A model generated the notes under the pieces. The model saw nothing but the letters and a program-made list of their open reading frames with translations, made no database searches and was not told the origin of the DNA. Positions 9,163 to 19,687 of a stretch of DNA of 64,000 nt are shown here, piece by piece. Location of the stretch: positions 3,100,001 through 3,164,000 of the forward strand of contig NZ_CP094459.1 in NCBI RefSeq assembly GCF_022809715.1. Reading direction: 5' to 3'. The DNA is from Burkholderia pyrrocinia (lineage in GTDB: Bacteria > Pseudomonadota > Gammaproteobacteria > Burkholderiales > Burkholderiaceae). A program made the translations under genes and the position numbers. Every line of letters begins with the position of its first letter. The stretch's first letter is position 1.

Positions 9163-9410
9163 GAGCCGCGCGCCGGGAGCGATCGCGTGCGGCAGAATGC
9201 CGCCCCGGTACCGACCGGCCGGCCGGTCGCCTTTCCACGCCGCCCCCGTCCTGCCCACACCCGATTTTTGCCGCGGCTGCGCCGCCGCCCTTTTCTGGGA
9301 TAGGATGGACACGAGGACGATGCCGCGCCCGGCGCGGCCGTCCGCGAGCAGGCCCGCGCGGGCTGCGCACCCTGGCCGCACGGCCGGGGTGACACGGTCG
9401 CGTCGTGCCC

Positions 9411-9422
9411 TTGGTGTATCCT
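9411..9422 (+). promoter_or_regulatory. Shared 12-mer upstream of corC (copy 2)
   Basis: TTGGTGTATCCT is identical to 7404-7415 and lies 47 bases before the corC start. Two exact copies 2 kb apart, each shortly before a gene of the same functional cluster, suggest a common promoter or regulator site. The -35 regions are not alike. Confidence 0.4.
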
Positions 9423-9469
9423 TGCCTACTCCGTGACAGCGCGCCCCGGCACGACCCGGGCGCACCACC

Positions 9470-10357
9470 ATGAACGATTCGTATCCCAGTCGTAAGCCAA
9501 CCGACAAACCGCAAGAAAAGCGCTCGCTCCTCGAGCGCCTGACCGACTTCATCTCGCCCGAGCCCGAATCCCGCGGCGAGCTGCTGGAAATCCTCCAGGA
9601 CGCCCACGAACGCAACCTGATCGACGCCGATTCGCTGTCGATGATCGAAGGCGTGTTCCAGGTATCCGACCTGTGCGCGCGCGACATCATGGTGCCGCGT
9701 GCGCAGATGGACGCGATCAACATCGCCGACAAACCCGAAGATTTCATCCCGTTCGTCCTCGAAAAGGCGCACTCGCGCTACCCCGTGTTCGAGGAGAACC
9801 GCGACAACGTGATCGGCGTGCTGCTCGCGAAGGATCTGCTGCGCTTCTACGCCGAAGAAGAGTTCGACGTGCGCGGGATGCTGCGCCCGGCCGTGTTCAT
9901 TCCCGAATCGAAGCGCCTGAACGTGCTGCTGCACGACTTCCGCGTGAACCGCAACCACCTCGCGATCGTCGTCGACGAATACGGCGGCGTCGCGGGCCTG
10001 ATCACGATCGAGGACGTGCTCGAGCAGATCGTCGGCGACATCGAGGACGAATACGACTTCGACGAGGAAGCCGGCAACATCATCGCAGGGCCGGACGGCC
10101 GCTACCGCGTGCGCGCGCTAACCGAGATCGAACAGTTCAACGAGGCGTTCGGCACCGATTTCCCCGACGACGAAGTCGATACGATCGGCGGCCTGATCAC
10201 CCATCATTTCGGACGCGTGCCGCACCGCGGCGAGAAGCTGCAGCTCGGCAACCTCGTATTCGAGATCCAGCGCGGCGATGCGCGCCAGGTTCATGTGCTG
10301 CTGGTGCGCCGCAACCCGCTCGCCAGCCGTCGCGCCGAAACCTCGCACGAGGACTGA
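9470..10357 (+). CDS. corC: CorC/HlyC-family CBS-domain protein
   Basis: The 295-residue soluble protein has two CBS motifs (about residues 70-195) and a C-terminal CorC_HlyC domain (GRYRVRALTEIEQFNEAFG near residue 210). Members were linked to CorA-dependent magnesium/cobalt efflux in enteric bacteria; YbeX, the E. coli counterpart, is also tied to ribosome maturation with YbeY. It lacks the DUF21 membrane domain found in larger homologues. lnt follows after 52 bases, as in E. coli (ybeX-lnt), so co-transcription is likely. Confidence 0.93.
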   Translation: MNDSYPSRKPTDKPQEKRSLLERLTDFISPEPESRGELLEILQDAHERNLIDADSLSMIEGVFQVSDLCARDIMVPRAQMDAINIADKPEDFIPFVLEKAHSRYPVFEENRDNVIGVLLAKDLLRFYAEEEFDVRGMLRPAVFIPESKRLNVLLHDFRVNRNHLAIVVDEYGGVAGLITIEDVLEQIVGDIEDEYDFDEEAGNIIAGPDGRYRVRALTEIEQFNEAFGTDFPDDEVDTIGGLITHHFGRVPHRGEKLQLGNLVFEIQRGDARQVHVLLVRRNPLASRRAETSHED

Positions 10358-10409
10358 CCGTCCCGCGCCAGCCGCGTCTCCTTCAACCGCTCGCCCACTT
10401 CCGCTTCAC

Positions 10410-12101
10410 ATGGACGATCCGATCCCGTCCCGCCCGGCTGGCGGCCTTCTCGCGCCGGCACCCGGCCGCGCGCTGCCACGCTGGCACTACCCGGCCGCGC
10501 TGCTCGCCGGCGCGGCCAATACGCTCAGCTTCGCACCGACGCCGCACGGCGGCTGGCTGCAGCTCGCCGTATTCGTCTGGTTTTTCGCGCAACTGACGCG
10601 CACGTCGAGCTGGCGCGGCGCCGCGCTCACGGGCGGCGCGTTCGGCTTCGGCAACTTCATCAGCGGCATCTGGTGGCTCTACATCAGCATGCACGTATAC
10701 GGCGAGATGGCCGCGCCGCTCGCGGGCGGCGCGCTCGTGCTGTTCGCGCTGTACCTGTCGCTGTACCCGGCGTTCTCGGCCGGGCTGTGGTCGTTCTGCG
10801 CGGGCCATGCGTGGCATCGCCGCGCGCCCGACCCGCGGCCGTTCTCGCCGACCTGGCACGGCGCGTTCGCGTTCGCGAGCGCGTGGGCCTTCGGCGAATG
10901 GCTGCGCGGCACGCTGCTCACCGGTTTTCCGTGGCTCGCGAGCGGCTACCCGCAGGTCGACGGCCCGTTCGCGGGCTTCGCGCCGATCGTCGGCGTGTAC
11001 GGGATCGCGTGGGTGCTCGCACTGTTCGCCGCGCTGGTCGTGCAGGCGCTCGCCGTCGCGCGCCCGTCGCCCTTGCGTGAAGGCAGCACCGGCGGCAACG
11101 CGCGCGTGCGTATCGCCGCGCCGGCCGGCGTCGCCGTCGCGCTCGTCGCGGCCGGCCTCGGGCTGTCGCAGGTCACGTGGACCGTGCCCGCGAACGCGCC
11201 GCTCACCGTGCGGCTGCTGCAGGGCAACGTGAAGCAGGACATCAAGTTCGAGCAGGAAGGCATCGACGCGGCGATCAAGATGTACCAGCAGATGATCGTC
11301 GAGAAGCCGGCCGACCTGATCGTCACGCCCGAGACCGCGATCGCGGTGATGATCCAGGAACTGCCCGAGCCGTTCGCCGTCGCGATCCGCAAGTTCAGCG
11401 ACACGACCGGTTCGGCCGTGCTGTTCGGCGCGGTCGGCGCGTCGGTGACCGAGGAAGGCCGCTACGTCGACTATACGAACAGCCTGTACGGCGTAACGCC
11501 GAACTCGCGCGACATCTATCACTACGACAAGCACCACCTCGTGCCCTTCGGCGAATTCATTCCGTGGGGCTTCCGGTGGTTCGTCGACCTGATGAAGATG
11601 CCGCTCGGCGATTTCGCACGCGGCGCGCCGGTGCAGAAACCGTTCCTCGTGCACAACCAGCCCGTGATGGCCGACATCTGCTACGAGGATCTGTTCGGCG
11701 AGGAAATCGCCGCAACGATCCGCGACAATCCGCAGCCGCCCGGCGTGCTCGTCAACGTGACGAACCTCGCATGGTTCGGCGACACGATCGCGCTCGACCA
11801 GCACCTGCAGATCGCGCGGATGCGCTCGCTCGAAACGGGCCGGCCGATGCTGCGCTCGACCAATACCGGGATGACGGCCGCGATCGACGCGCACGGGCGC
11901 GTGCTCGGCCAGTTGAAGCCGTTCACGATCGGCTCGCTCGACGTGCGGATCGAAGGCACGAGCGGCTTCACGCCGTACGTGACGAGCGGCAACAACATCG
12001 TGCTCGCGGTGTCGTTCGTGCTGCTTGCGTTCGGCTTCACGTTCGGGCCGGGGCTGCGCCGGCGCAACGGCGCGAAGCCCGACGACGACCGGCGCGCATG
12101 A
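10410..12101 (+). CDS. lnt: Apolipoprotein N-acyltransferase Lnt
   Basis: Lnt adds the third acyl chain to the N-terminal cysteine of lipoproteins in the inner membrane. The 563-residue protein has an N-terminal membrane region of several helices, then a nitrilase-like periplasmic domain with the catalytic triad: Glu in VTPETAI, Lys in [12 protein letters not shown], and Cys in [12 protein letters not shown] final helix near the C-terminus anchors the domain. I took the start as the ATG at 10410 (MDDPIPSRP), because the longer frame overlaps the end of corC. Confidence 0.97.
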   Translation: MDDPIPSRPAGGLLAPAPGRALPRWHYPAALLAGAANTLSFAPTPHGGWLQLAVFVWFFAQLTRTSSWRGAALTGGAFGFGNFISGIWWLYISMHVYGEMAAPLAGGALVLFALYLSLYPAFSAGLWSFCAGHAWHRRAPDPRPFSPTWHGAFAFASAWAFGEWLRGTLLTGFPWLASGYPQVDGPFAGFAPIVGVYGIAWVLALFAALVVQALAVARPSPLREGSTGGNARVRIAAPAGVAVALVAAGLGLSQVTWTVPANAPLTVRLLQGNVKQDIKFEQEGIDAAIKMYQQMIVEKPADLIVTPETAIAVMIQELPEPFAVAIRKFSDTTGSAVLFGAVGASVTEEGRYVDYTNSLYGVTPNSRDIYHYDKHHLVPFGEFIPWGFRWFVDLMKMPLGDFARGAPVQKPFLVHNQPVMADICYEDLFGEEIAATIRDNPQPPGVLVNVTNLAWFGDTIALDQHLQIARMRSLETGRPMLRSTNTGMTAAIDAHGRVLGQLKPFTIGSLDVRIEGTSGFTPYVTSGNNIVLAVSFVLLAFGFTFGPGLRRRNGAKPDDDRRA

Positions 12102-12111
12102 CGCGGCCCGT

Positions 12112-12126
12112 GACCGCAATGCGGTC
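12112..12126. terminator. Small hairpin between convergent lnt and TPR genes
   Basis: GACCGC-AAT-GCGGTC is a perfect 6-bp stem in the 31-base gap between two convergent genes. It has no U-tract on either side, so it is a weak candidate. Confidence 0.3.
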
Positions 12127-12132
12127 GGCCGC

Positions 12133-13788
12133 TCAGGCCTGCCGGGCCGATCGGTCCGATTGAGCCGGCTGCGCGGCCAGGCTCCGCAAATCACCTGCCA
12201 CCTCCTCCATCACCGGTTCCCACGCGCCGAACGTCCGCTGCCGATACAGCGTCGCGGTCGGATACCACGGGCTGTCCTTGCGTTTGAGCAGCCACGGCCA
12301 GTGCGGATTCACGTCGAGCAGCACCCAGGTGCGCGCACCGAGCGCGCCGGACAGGTGCGCAACCGACGTGCACACGGTGATCACGAGATCCAGCGCGCCG
12401 ATGAACGCGGCCGTATCGTCGAAGCTCTTCAGTTCCGCCGTGAAGTCCTCGATCGCGAAGCCGGCTGCACGCGCCGCCGCGACATCCGCATCCGCGCCCG
12501 GCTGCAGCGAATAAAACGCGACCCCGTCGATCCCGCGGAACGCATCGGCATAACGCTCGAGCCCGACGCGCCGGAATGGATTGCGCTGGTGGCCCGCACT
12601 GCCCGTCCACACGAGCCCGACCTTCAGCCGGCGGTCGCCCGCGAGCCGCGCGCGCCACGCATCGCGCGCATCCGGATCGGCCCGCAAGTACGGCACCGAC
12701 GACGCCAGCGTCGACGCTTCCATGCCGAGCATCAGCGGCAGGCCGATCAGCGGCACTTCGTAATCGAATGCAGGCAGCGCGTCGACGCCGCCGCCCGCGC
12801 CGAACGCGTCCGCCTGCGCGCCCAGGCTGCGCTGCATCAGCGTGCCCACCTGCGGGAACGTGTTCCACGCGAGCCGGCCGCCCTCGCGATGCACGCGCTC
12901 GGCGAGCGGCGTGACGAAGCGGCAGAACTGCAGCACGTCGCCGAGCCCCTGCTCGCCCCATACGAGCAGCGTCTTGCCCGCGAGCGGCTCGCCCTGCCAG
13001 CGCGGGCCCGGCAGCGCCGGCCGGCGGCCGCGCAGTTCGCCGGCGCCGTCCCAGCGCGCCTCGTGGCCGCGCCAGCCGGCCGCGTGATTGCCGCGCACGA
13101 GCTGGATGATCGCGAGATTGAAACGGAACGACGCGTCGTCGGGCGCCAGCTCGCACGCGCGCGCTGCGTAGCGCTCGGCGTCGTCCCAGCGCTGCGCCTC
13201 CTTCATCGCCATCGCGACGTTGTTCATCGCGAGCGCGTTGTCGGGCGCGAGGTCGGCGAGCCGCGCGGCGCACGCGAGCGCGCCGTCGAGGTCGTGCGTC
13301 GCGAGCCGCGCGACGACGAGGTTGATCCACGCCTGCACGTCGCGCGGATCGGCGTTCACGGCCGCGTCGAGCAGCGCGATTTCCTCCGTGCGGTCGCCGC
13401 CCGACAGCCGCAGCGCGATCGCGAGGTTGTTGCGCAGCGACGGCCAGCCGGCATCGGCCGCCAGCGCCGCACGGTACGGCGCGACCGCGTCCGCGTGACG
13501 GCCGGCCATCTGCAGCGTATAGCCGTGATTGAAGTGCGCGGCCGCGCCCGGCCGCACGCGCGCCGCGCATTCGGCGAGCGCGAGCGCGTCGGCCGTGCGC
13601 TGCCGCGCGACGAGCGTCGATGTGAGCTGCGCGAGCGCATCGGCGTCGACCGCATGCAGATGGGCGGCTGCGGCGAGCCACAGATCGTGCGCGGCGCGCT
13701 CGCCGCGCGCCTGCGCATCGGCGGCGTGCCGGAGCAGCGCAAGGAACGGCGGAAGCAGCGGAATGAGGATGTCGGTCGGGTCGTCCAT
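12133..13788 (-). CDS. TPR-repeat protein with glycosyltransferase-like C-terminal domain
   Basis: The 551-residue protein begins with about 240 residues of tetratricopeptide repeats (phrases such as [20 protein letters not shown] and [20 protein letters not shown]). A domain resembling GT9/GT41 glycosyltransferases follows: [19 protein letters not shown] near residue 272 and [20 protein letters not shown] near residue 487. Similar proteins are often called O-GlcNAc-transferase-like, but the acceptor is unknown. It faces away from glyQ and shares a 320-base intergenic region with it. Heptose gene gmhB is nearby, but no direct link is shown. Confidence 0.85.
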   Translation of the reverse strand: MDDPTDILIPLLPPFLALLRHAADAQARGERAAHDLWLAAAAHLHAVDADALAQLTSTLVARQRTADALALAECAARVRPGAAAHFNHGYTLQMAGRHADAVAPYRAALAADAGWPSLRNNLAIALRLSGGDRTEEIALLDAAVNADPRDVQAWINLVVARLATHDLDGALACAARLADLAPDNALAMNNVAMAMKEAQRWDDAERYAARACELAPDDASFRFNLAIIQLVRGNHAAGWRGHEARWDGAGELRGRRPALPGPRWQGEPLAGKTLLVWGEQGLGDVLQFCRFVTPLAERVHREGGRLAWNTFPQVGTLMQRSLGAQADAFGAGGGVDALPAFDYEVPLIGLPLMLGMEASTLASSVPYLRADPDARDAWRARLAGDRRLKVGLVWTGSAGHQRNPFRRVGLERYADAFRGIDGVAFYSLQPGADADVAAARAAGFAIEDFTAELKSFDDTAAFIGALDLVITVCTSVAHLSGALGARTWVLLDVNPHWPWLLKRKDSPWYPTATLYRQRTFGAWEPVMEEVAGDLRSLAAQPAQSDRSARQA

Positions 13789-14109
13789 GCGATCGGAGCC
13801 TGCAAGCGGTGGCGCGGCACGCGTCGCGCGAGCCGCAATACGCGCATCTTAACGCCCGCGCGAAGCGTCGCGGCACGCGTGTCGCGACGGGCCGTATGCG
13901 CCTGCGCGGAGCGCACGGGGTCACGCTGGCGAGGCCGCAGGAAGCGGGCCGGCAGCGGCCTCGCCAGCGTTCCGGCCGCATCCGGTCGCCGATCCGGTAA
14001 AATTACACGTTTCAGCACACTAACAAGCCGCGCCGCCGCGCGAGCCGACCCTCGGGGCCCTGCCCGGAGCGCGGCCCGCAACGGAGCGCCAGCGCCTCGA
14101 AGGCTCTTC
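13789..14109. other. Divergent intergenic region, TPR gene / glyQ
   Basis: No gene is seen in these 321 bases. It holds the outward-facing promoters of the TPR-glycosyltransferase gene and glyQ. The only clear promoter-like element is the TAAAAT listed separately. Confidence 0.5.
13998..14003 (+). promoter_or_regulatory. Candidate glyQ -10 box
   Basis: TAAAAT lies in a local AT-rich patch 107 bases before the glyQ start, in a region otherwise of very high GC. No consensus -35 is evident. Confidence 0.45.
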
Positions 14110-15114
14110 ATGCTTACGTTTCAGCAAATCATCCTGACGCTGCAGTCCTACTGGGACAAGCAGGGTTGCGCCCTGCTCCAGCCCATCGACATGGAAGTCG
14201 GCGCGGGCACGTCGCACGTCCACACGTTCCTGCGTGCGGTCGGCCCCGAGCCGTGGCGCGCCGCATACGTGCAGCCGTCGCGCCGCCCGAAGGACGGCCG
14301 CTACGGCGAGAACCCGAACCGCCTGCAGCACTACTACCAGTACCAGGTCGTGCTCAAGCCGGCGCCGGAGAACATCCTCGACCTGTACCTCGGCTCGCTC
14401 GAAGCGCTCGGCTTCGACCTGAAGCAGAACGACGTGCGCTTCGTCGAGGACGACTGGGAAAACCCGACGCTCGGCGCGTGGGGCCTCGGTTGGGAAGTGT
14501 GGCTGAACGGGATGGAAGTCACGCAGTTCACGTATTTCCAGCAGGTCGGCGGCCTCGACTGCAAACCCGTGCTCGGCGAGATCACGTACGGCCTCGAACG
14601 CCTCGCGATGTACCTGCAGAAGGTCGAGAACGTGTACGACCTCGTGTGGACCGAGTGGGAAGAGCACGGCCCGAACGGCCCCGAGCTGCGCCGCCTGTCG
14701 TATGGCGACGTCTACCACCAGAACGAGGTCGAGCAGTCGACCTACAACTTCGAGCACGCGAACGTCGACCTGCTGTTCACGTTCTTCAACAGCTACGAAG
14801 CGGAAGCGAAGCGGATGATCGACGCGCAGCTCGCGCTGCCCGCGTACGAACTCGTGCTGAAGGCCGGCCACACGTTCAACCTGCTCGATGCGCGCGGTGC
14901 GATCTCGGTGACCGAGCGCGCGGCGTACATCGGCCGCATCCGCGCGCTGTCGCGTCTCGTCGCGCAGGCTTATTACGACTCGCGCGAGAAGCTCGGCTTC
15001 CCGATGCTCGGCAACCCGCCGGGCGTGCCGGGCCTCACCACCGACGCCCAGGACGCCGCGCAGCCGGCATGGGCGCCGCCGCTCAAGGTCGAACGCAAGA
15101 TCGACCAAGACTGA
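14110..15114 (+). CDS. glyQ: Glycyl-tRNA synthetase alpha subunit
   Basis: This is the catalytic subunit of the bacterial alpha2-beta2 glycyl-tRNA synthetase. It has 334 residues beginning [20 protein letters not shown], with class II motifs visible ([20 protein letters not shown] near residue 57 and the [13 protein letters not shown] stretch near 158). The reading frame is open far upstream, but family alignment fixes the ATG at 14110. glyS follows after 22 bases, and glyQ-glyS-gmhB-plsC form one plus-strand unit. Confidence 0.98.
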   Translation: MLTFQQIILTLQSYWDKQGCALLQPIDMEVGAGTSHVHTFLRAVGPEPWRAAYVQPSRRPKDGRYGENPNRLQHYYQYQVVLKPAPENILDLYLGSLEALGFDLKQNDVRFVEDDWENPTLGAWGLGWEVWLNGMEVTQFTYFQQVGGLDCKPVLGEITYGLERLAMYLQKVENVYDLVWTEWEEHGPNGPELRRLSYGDVYHQNEVEQSTYNFEHANVDLLFTFFNSYEAEAKRMIDAQLALPAYELVLKAGHTFNLLDARGAISVTERAAYIGRIRALSRLVAQAYYDSREKLGFPMLGNPPGVPGLTTDAQDAAQPAWAPPLKVERKIDQD

Positions 15115-15136
15115 CGAGACGAGATTTCCTCCAAAC

Positions 15137-17236
15137 ATGACGCACAATCATCCCGCTCCCCTGCTCGTCGAACTGCTGACCGAAGAGCTGCCGCCGAAGG
15201 CCCTCGCGCGCCTCGGCGACGCATTCGCCGAAGGTCTCGCGCAACGCCTCGCGGCGCGCGACCTCGTCGAAGGCGAACTCGTGTTCGAACGCTACGCCAC
15301 GCCGCGCCGCCTCGCCGTCGTCGTGCAGAACGTGCGCGCCGTCGCACCTGAAAAACAGGTCCGCGAAAAGGTCCTGCCCGTGTCGGTCGCGCTCGACGCC
15401 GAAGGCAAGCCGACGGCCCCGCTCGCGAAGAAGCTCGCGGCGCTCGGCCACCCGAACCTGTCGATCGCCGATCTCGAGCGCGCGCAGGACGGCAAGGCCG
15501 AAGCGTTCTTCATCAACTATTCGGCAGCCGGCGCGACGCTCGCCGACGGCCTGCAGGCCGCGCTCGACGAAACGCTCGCGAAGCTGCCGATCCCGAAGGT
15601 GATGACGTATCAACGCCCGGACGGCTCCGACGTGCAGTTCGTGCGCCCCGTGCATCGCCTGACGGTGCTGCACGACGATCGCATCGTGCCCGTCACCGCG
15701 TTCGGCATCGACGCCGGCGACACCACGCTCGGCCACCGCTTCCTGTCCGACGGCCTCGTCGCGATCCAGCATGCGCGCGCCTACGCCGACACGCTGCGCG
15801 ACAAGGGCCGCGTGATCGCGCACTTCGCCGATCGCCGCGAAACGATCCGCACGCAACTGAACGAGCACGCGAGCGGCGACACGGTCGTGATGCCCGAATC
15901 GCTGCTCGACGAAGTGACGTCGCTGGTCGAATGGCCGGTCGTCTACCCGTGCCGCTTCGAGGACGAATTCCTGCAGGTGCCGCAGGAATGCCTGATCCTC
16001 ACGATGCAGACGAACCAGAAGTATTTCGCGCTGACCGATATCGGCGGCAAGCTGCGCTCGCGCTTCCTGATCGTGTCGAACATCGAGACGAAGACGCCGG
16101 ACGAGATCGTCGAAGGCAACGAGCGCGTCGTGCGCCCGCGCCTCGCCGATGCGAAGTTCTTCTTCGAGCAGGACAAGAAGAAGCCGCTCGCCGACCGCGT
16201 GCCGCTGCTCGCGAACGTCGTCTATCACAACAAGCTCGGCTCGGCGCTCGCGCGCGTCGAGCGCCTCGAGGCGCTGGCCGGCGAGATCGCACCCTCGATC
16301 GGCGCCGACGCCGTGCACGCGAAGCGCGCCGCACGCCTCGCGAAGGCCGACCTGCTGACCGACATGGTCGGCGAATTCCCGGAACTGCAGGGCACGATGG
16401 GCACGTACTACGCGCGCCACGACGGCGAAGCCGACGACGTCGCGCTCGCGTGCGCCGAGCACTACCAGCCGCGCTTCTCCGGCGACGCGCTGCCGACCAC
16501 GCCCGTATCGACCGCCGTCGCGCTCGCCGACAAGCTCGAGACGATCGTCGGCATCTGGGGCATCGGCCTCGCGCCGACCGGCGAGAAGGATCCGTTCGCG
16601 CTGCGCCGCCATGCGCTCGGCGTGCTGCGCCTGCTGCTCGAGAAGCAGTTGCCGCTCGATCTCGTGTCGCTGCTGCGCACGGCCCACGCGCGCTTCGAAG
16701 GCGTGCCGGGCGTCGCCGAATCGACCGATGCGATCTTCGCGTTCTTCATGGATCGCCTGCGCGGCCTGCTGCGCGAGCGCGGCTATTCGGCCGGCGAAGT
16801 CGACGCCGTGCTGAGCCTGAACCCGACGCGCGTCGACGATCTCGTCGCACGCCTCGACGCGGTGCGCGAATTCACGCTTCTCGTGGAAGCCGAAGCGCTC
16901 GCGGCCGCGAACAAGCGGATCTCGAACATCCTGAAGAAGTCGGAAGGCGGCGTGAACGGCGCGGTACAGCCGGCGCTGCTCGTCGAAGCCGCCGAGAAGG
17001 CGCTGCACGAACAGCTCGCGGCCGTGACGCCGCACGTGCAGTCGCAGCTCGAGGCGCGTGCGTACACGGGCGCGCTGTCGGCGCTCGCCGCGTTGCGCGC
17101 ACCGGTCGACACGTTCTTCAACGACGTGATGGTCAACGCGGAAGATCCCGCGCTGCGAGCGAACCGTCTCGCGCTGCTGTCGGCACTGCACCAGCAGATG
17201 AACTGCGTCGCCGACATCTCGAAGCTCGCCGCATAA
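15137..17236 (+). CDS. glyS: Glycyl-tRNA synthetase beta subunit
   Basis: The 699-residue beta subunit binds tRNA-Gly and is required for charging by GlyQ. The N-terminal signature [20 protein letters not shown] and the central [19 protein letters not shown] region are typical, and the C-terminal third matches the anticodon-binding (DALR-type) domain. Its length equals that of E. coli GlyS to within about ten residues. gmhB begins 10 bases later, so translation may be coupled. Confidence 0.98.
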   Translation: MTHNHPAPLLVELLTEELPPKALARLGDAFAEGLAQRLAARDLVEGELVFERYATPRRLAVVVQNVRAVAPEKQVREKVLPVSVALDAEGKPTAPLAKKLAALGHPNLSIADLERAQDGKAEAFFINYSAAGATLADGLQAALDETLAKLPIPKVMTYQRPDGSDVQFVRPVHRLTVLHDDRIVPVTAFGIDAGDTTLGHRFLSDGLVAIQHARAYADTLRDKGRVIAHFADRRETIRTQLNEHASGDTVVMPESLLDEVTSLVEWPVVYPCRFEDEFLQVPQECLILTMQTNQKYFALTDIGGKLRSRFLIVSNIETKTPDEIVEGNERVVRPRLADAKFFFEQDKKKPLADRVPLLANVVYHNKLGSALARVERLEALAGEIAPSIGADAVHAKRAARLAKADLLTDMVGEFPELQGTMGTYYARHDGEADDVALACAEHYQPRFSGDALPTTPVSTAVALADKLETIVGIWGIGLAPTGEKDPFALRRHALGVLRLLLEKQLPLDLVSLLRTAHARFEGVPGVAESTDAIFAFFMDRLRGLLRERGYSAGEVDAVLSLNPTRVDDLVARLDAVREFTLLVEAEALAAANKRISNILKKSEGGVNGAVQPALLVEAAEKALHEQLAAVTPHVQSQLEARAYTGALSALAALRAPVDTFFNDVMVNAEDPALRANRLALLSALHQQMNCVADISKLAA

Positions 17237-17246
17237 GGGCCGCACG

Positions 17247-17810
17247 ATGCCGACCAGCCCCACCCGAAAGCTCGTCGTCCTCGACCGGGACGGCGTGATC
17301 AACGTCGATTCGGATGCGTTCATCAAGACGCCCGACGAATGGATCGCGCTGCCCGGCAGCCTCGAGGCGATCGCCCGGCTCAACCACGCGGGCTATCGCG
17401 TGGTCGTCGCGACCAACCAGTCCGGCATCGGTCGCGGGCTGTTCGACATGGCCGCGCTCAACGAGATGCACCTGAAGATGCATCGCGCGGCGGCCGCGGT
17501 CGGCGCGCGCATCGACGCGGTGTTCTTCTGCCCGCATACGGCCGAGGATCACTGCGACTGCCGCAAGCCGAAGCCCGGCATGATGCAGATGATCGCCGAG
17601 CGCTTCGAGATCGATCCCGGTCACACGCCGGCCGTCGGCGATTCGCTGCGCGACCTGCAGGCCGGTGTCGCGGTCGGCTTCCAGCCGCACCTCGTGCTGA
17701 CCGGCAAGGGCAAGAAAACGCTCGCCGCCGGCAATCTGCCGCCCGGCACGAAGGTCCACGACGACCTGCGCGCATTTGCGCTCGATTTCCTTTCACACGA
17801 ACACGAGTGA
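17247..17810 (+). CDS. gmhB: D-glycero-beta-D-manno-heptose-1,7-bisphosphate 7-phosphatase
   Basis: GmhB removes the 7-phosphate in the ADP-heptose pathway for the LPS core. The 187-residue protein has the HAD nucleophile motif VVLDRDGVIN, a zinc-binding cluster CPHTAEDHCDCRKPKPG near residue 94, and the third HAD motif VGDSLRDLQAG. Its position between glyS and plsC is a standing arrangement in beta-proteobacteria. Other heptose genes are outside the window. Confidence 0.96.
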   Translation: MPTSPTRKLVVLDRDGVINVDSDAFIKTPDEWIALPGSLEAIARLNHAGYRVVVATNQSGIGRGLFDMAALNEMHLKMHRAAAAVGARIDAVFFCPHTAEDHCDCRKPKPGMMQMIAERFEIDPGHTPAVGDSLRDLQAGVAVGFQPHLVLTGKGKKTLAAGNLPPGTKVHDDLRAFALDFLSHEHE

Positions 17811-17853
17811 TGCGGCTGCCGCGCGCATCCTCCCCAACGCCAGACTCACGCCG

Positions 17854-18618
17854 ATGCGCTTCGTCCGCTCCCTGCTGCTGCTGATCTACTTCATCCTGTA
17901 CACGGTGCCGTATGCCACCGCGTGCTTCATCGCGTTCCCGTTCATGCGCCCCGACGCGCGCTACTGGATGGCGGCCGGCTGGTGCAAGTCGACGCTGTGG
18001 GTCGTGCGCTGGCTGAACGGCATCCGCTACCGGATCGAAGGGATGGACAACCTGCCCGACGGCCCGGCCGTGCTGCTGTCGAAGCACCAGTCCGCGTGGG
18101 AGACGCTCGCGTTTCCGGCGCTGATGCCGAAGCCGCTCTGCTACGTGTTCAAGCGCGAGCTGCTGTACGTGCCGTTCTTCGGCTGGGCGCTCGGGATGCT
18201 GCACATGGTCAACATCAACCGCAAGGAAGGCAAGAACGCGTTCAACTCGGTGATCCGCCAGGGCAAGAAGCGCCTGTCGGAAGGCGCATGGATGATCATG
18301 TTCCCCGAGGGCACGCGCACGCCGGTCGGCAAGCAGGGCAAGTACAAGACGGGCGGCGCGCGCTTCGCGATCGAAACCGGCACGCCCGTCGTGCCGATCG
18401 CGCACAATGCAGGACGGGTGTGGCCGCGCAACTCGTTCATGAAATTCCCGGGCGTCGTCACCGTGTCGATCGGCAAGCCGATCGATTCGACCGGCCTCAC
18501 GCCCGATGCATTGAACTCGCAGGTCGAAGCATGGATCGAAGCGGAAATGCGCCGTATCGATCCCGATGCGTATCGTCAAGCGGGCAATGCCGGCACGCGC
18601 GATGCCGCGCGAGTCTGA
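17854..18618 (+). CDS. plsC: 1-acyl-sn-glycerol-3-phosphate acyltransferase
   Basis: PlsC makes phosphatidic acid from lysophosphatidic acid at the inner membrane. The 254-residue protein has an N-terminal membrane segment (LLLLIYFILYTVPYATACF), the HX4D-type motif in the variant form KHQSAWE, and the FPEGTRTPVGK substrate-binding motif near residue 150. Glu in place of Asp in the first motif is seen in related proteobacterial sequences. I used the ATG at 17854; the longer frame overlaps gmhB. Confidence 0.94.
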   Translation: MRFVRSLLLLIYFILYTVPYATACFIAFPFMRPDARYWMAAGWCKSTLWVVRWLNGIRYRIEGMDNLPDGPAVLLSKHQSAWETLAFPALMPKPLCYVFKRELLYVPFFGWALGMLHMVNINRKEGKNAFNSVIRQGKKRLSEGAWMIMFPEGTRTPVGKQGKYKTGGARFAIETGTPVVPIAHNAGRVWPRNSFMKFPGVVTVSIGKPIDSTGLTPDALNSQVEAWIEAEMRRIDPDAYRQAGNAGTRDAARV

Positions 18619-18664
18619 ATCCCGCGGGTTGCAGCCGTTGCGTACGTCAAAAAGAAGCGAACTG

Positions 18665-19552
18665 ATGAAACAGCGTCCGCGGCCACGGCCAGCCGTCGTG
18701 GCTCTCGATCATCGCCAGATGGATCTGCCGCTCTTCGACGGGCCGGCCGCCGCACCGTCGGCGCCCGCTACGCCGCCGGCGCCGCCTGAAGCGGCGCCCG
18801 CCGCACCGCTCGATCCGGGCCCGGCCCCCGACCGCTCGCGCGTGCGCACGTTCGCACTCGACAGCCGCGTGCTCGAATACCGCCTGAAGCGCTCGGCGCG
18901 CCGCACGATCGGCTTCACGATCGACGGCAGCGGGTTGTCGATCACCGCGCCGCGCTGGGTCACGCTCGCCGACATCGAAGCCGCGATCTCCGAGAAACAA
19001 CGCTGGATCTTCGCGAAGCTCGCGGAGTGGAAAACGCGCACCGAGCAGCGCGCGCTGCCGCAGATCGACTGGCGCGACGGCGCGCAGCTTCCGTATCTCG
19101 GCAAGACGGTGACGATCGCGCTCGGCGCGGGCGCCGTCGGGTTCGACGCCGATGCGCTGCGGCTGTCGTTGCCGCTGCCCGCGCAGGCCGACATGCAGCA
19201 GATCAAGGATCGCGTGCAGGGCTGGCTGCAGGGCGAGGCGAAGCGGATCTTCGGCGAACGCCTCGCGGTCTATGCGGAAAAGCTGGGCGTCACGTATTCG
19301 ATGTACGCGCTGTCGTCGGCCGCGACGCGCTGGGGCAGCTGCTCGAGCGACGGCAAGATCCGCCTGAACTGGCGGCTGATCCATTTCCCTATGTCGATCG
19401 TCGACTACGTGGTCGCGCACGAACTGTCGCACCTGCGCGAGATGAACCACAGCCCCGCCTTCTGGCAGACCGTCGAATCGATCTTCCCCGAGTTCCGCGA
19501 AGCGCGGCACACGCTCAAGCATCACCCGCCCGAGCTGCTGCCGTCGCTGTAA
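18665..19552 (+). CDS. YgjP-like zinc metalloprotease (DUF45/WrbD family)
   Basis: The 295-residue protein has the zincin motif HELSHLREMNHSPAFW near residue 252, where HExxH plus a downstream His bind zinc, preceded by the family phrase WGSCSSDGKIRLNWRL. The first 55 residues are Pro/Ala-rich and probably disordered. The start at 18665 is the ATG nearest the conserved part; the frame remains open back into plsC. It is the last gene of the glyQ-plsC run and its substrate is unknown. Confidence 0.92.
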   Translation: MKQRPRPRPAVVALDHRQMDLPLFDGPAAAPSAPATPPAPPEAAPAAPLDPGPAPDRSRVRTFALDSRVLEYRLKRSARRTIGFTIDGSGLSITAPRWVTLADIEAAISEKQRWIFAKLAEWKTRTEQRALPQIDWRDGAQLPYLGKTVTIALGAGAVGFDADALRLSLPLPAQADMQQIKDRVQGWLQGEAKRIFGERLAVYAEKLGVTYSMYALSSAATRWGSCSSDGKIRLNWRLIHFPMSIVDYVVAHELSHLREMNHSPAFWQTVESIFPEFREARHTLKHHPPELLPSL

Positions 19553-19583
19553 CGCGCGCAGTCTTTCCTCGCGCGCAAATGCA

Positions 19584-19617
19584 AACGGGCGCTGCGGGTC
19601 ACCCCGCACCGCCCGTT
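19584..19617. terminator. GC-rich hairpin after the YgjP-like gene
   Basis: AACGGGC (19584-19590) pairs with GCCCGTT (19611-19617), with an inner GCGGG/CCCGC stem. There is no long U-tract, but the stem is strong and symmetrical, as expected between convergent genes. It lies between the YgjP-like stop and the minus-strand stop at 19670. Confidence 0.55.
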
Positions 19618-19669
19618 CGTTCGACCGGCCGCCACATGCATCGCGCGCCGCGGCCTGCTCATCCCGCGC

Positions 19670-19687
19670 TCAGTGCGCCTTCTTCTG
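19670..19687 (-). pseudogene. Possible 3' remnant of a displaced minus-strand gene (gloA-like tail)
   Basis: Directly after the predicted TnpB element end, the minus strand encodes Q-K-K-A-H-stop in high-GC codons (CAG AAG AAG GCG CAC TGA). Lactoylglutathione lyases typically end near I-Q-K-K, and the intact gloA at 20890 ends IQKKGRVD. This could be the tail of an original minus-strand gloA. The evidence is only six codons, so it is tentative. Confidence 0.3.

Larger units (their letters stand above)
9085..9469. other. 385-base intergenic region with two dyads
   Basis: No plausible gene is seen here. It contains a long inverted repeat at 9128-9162, a perfect 16-nt palindrome GACCGGCCGGCCGGTC at 9213-9228, and the 12-mer TTGGTGTATCCT at 9411-9422 that also precedes ybeY. 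The region is long for this compact cluster. It could hold the corC promoter plus a structured leader or a small RNA. Confidence 0.5.
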
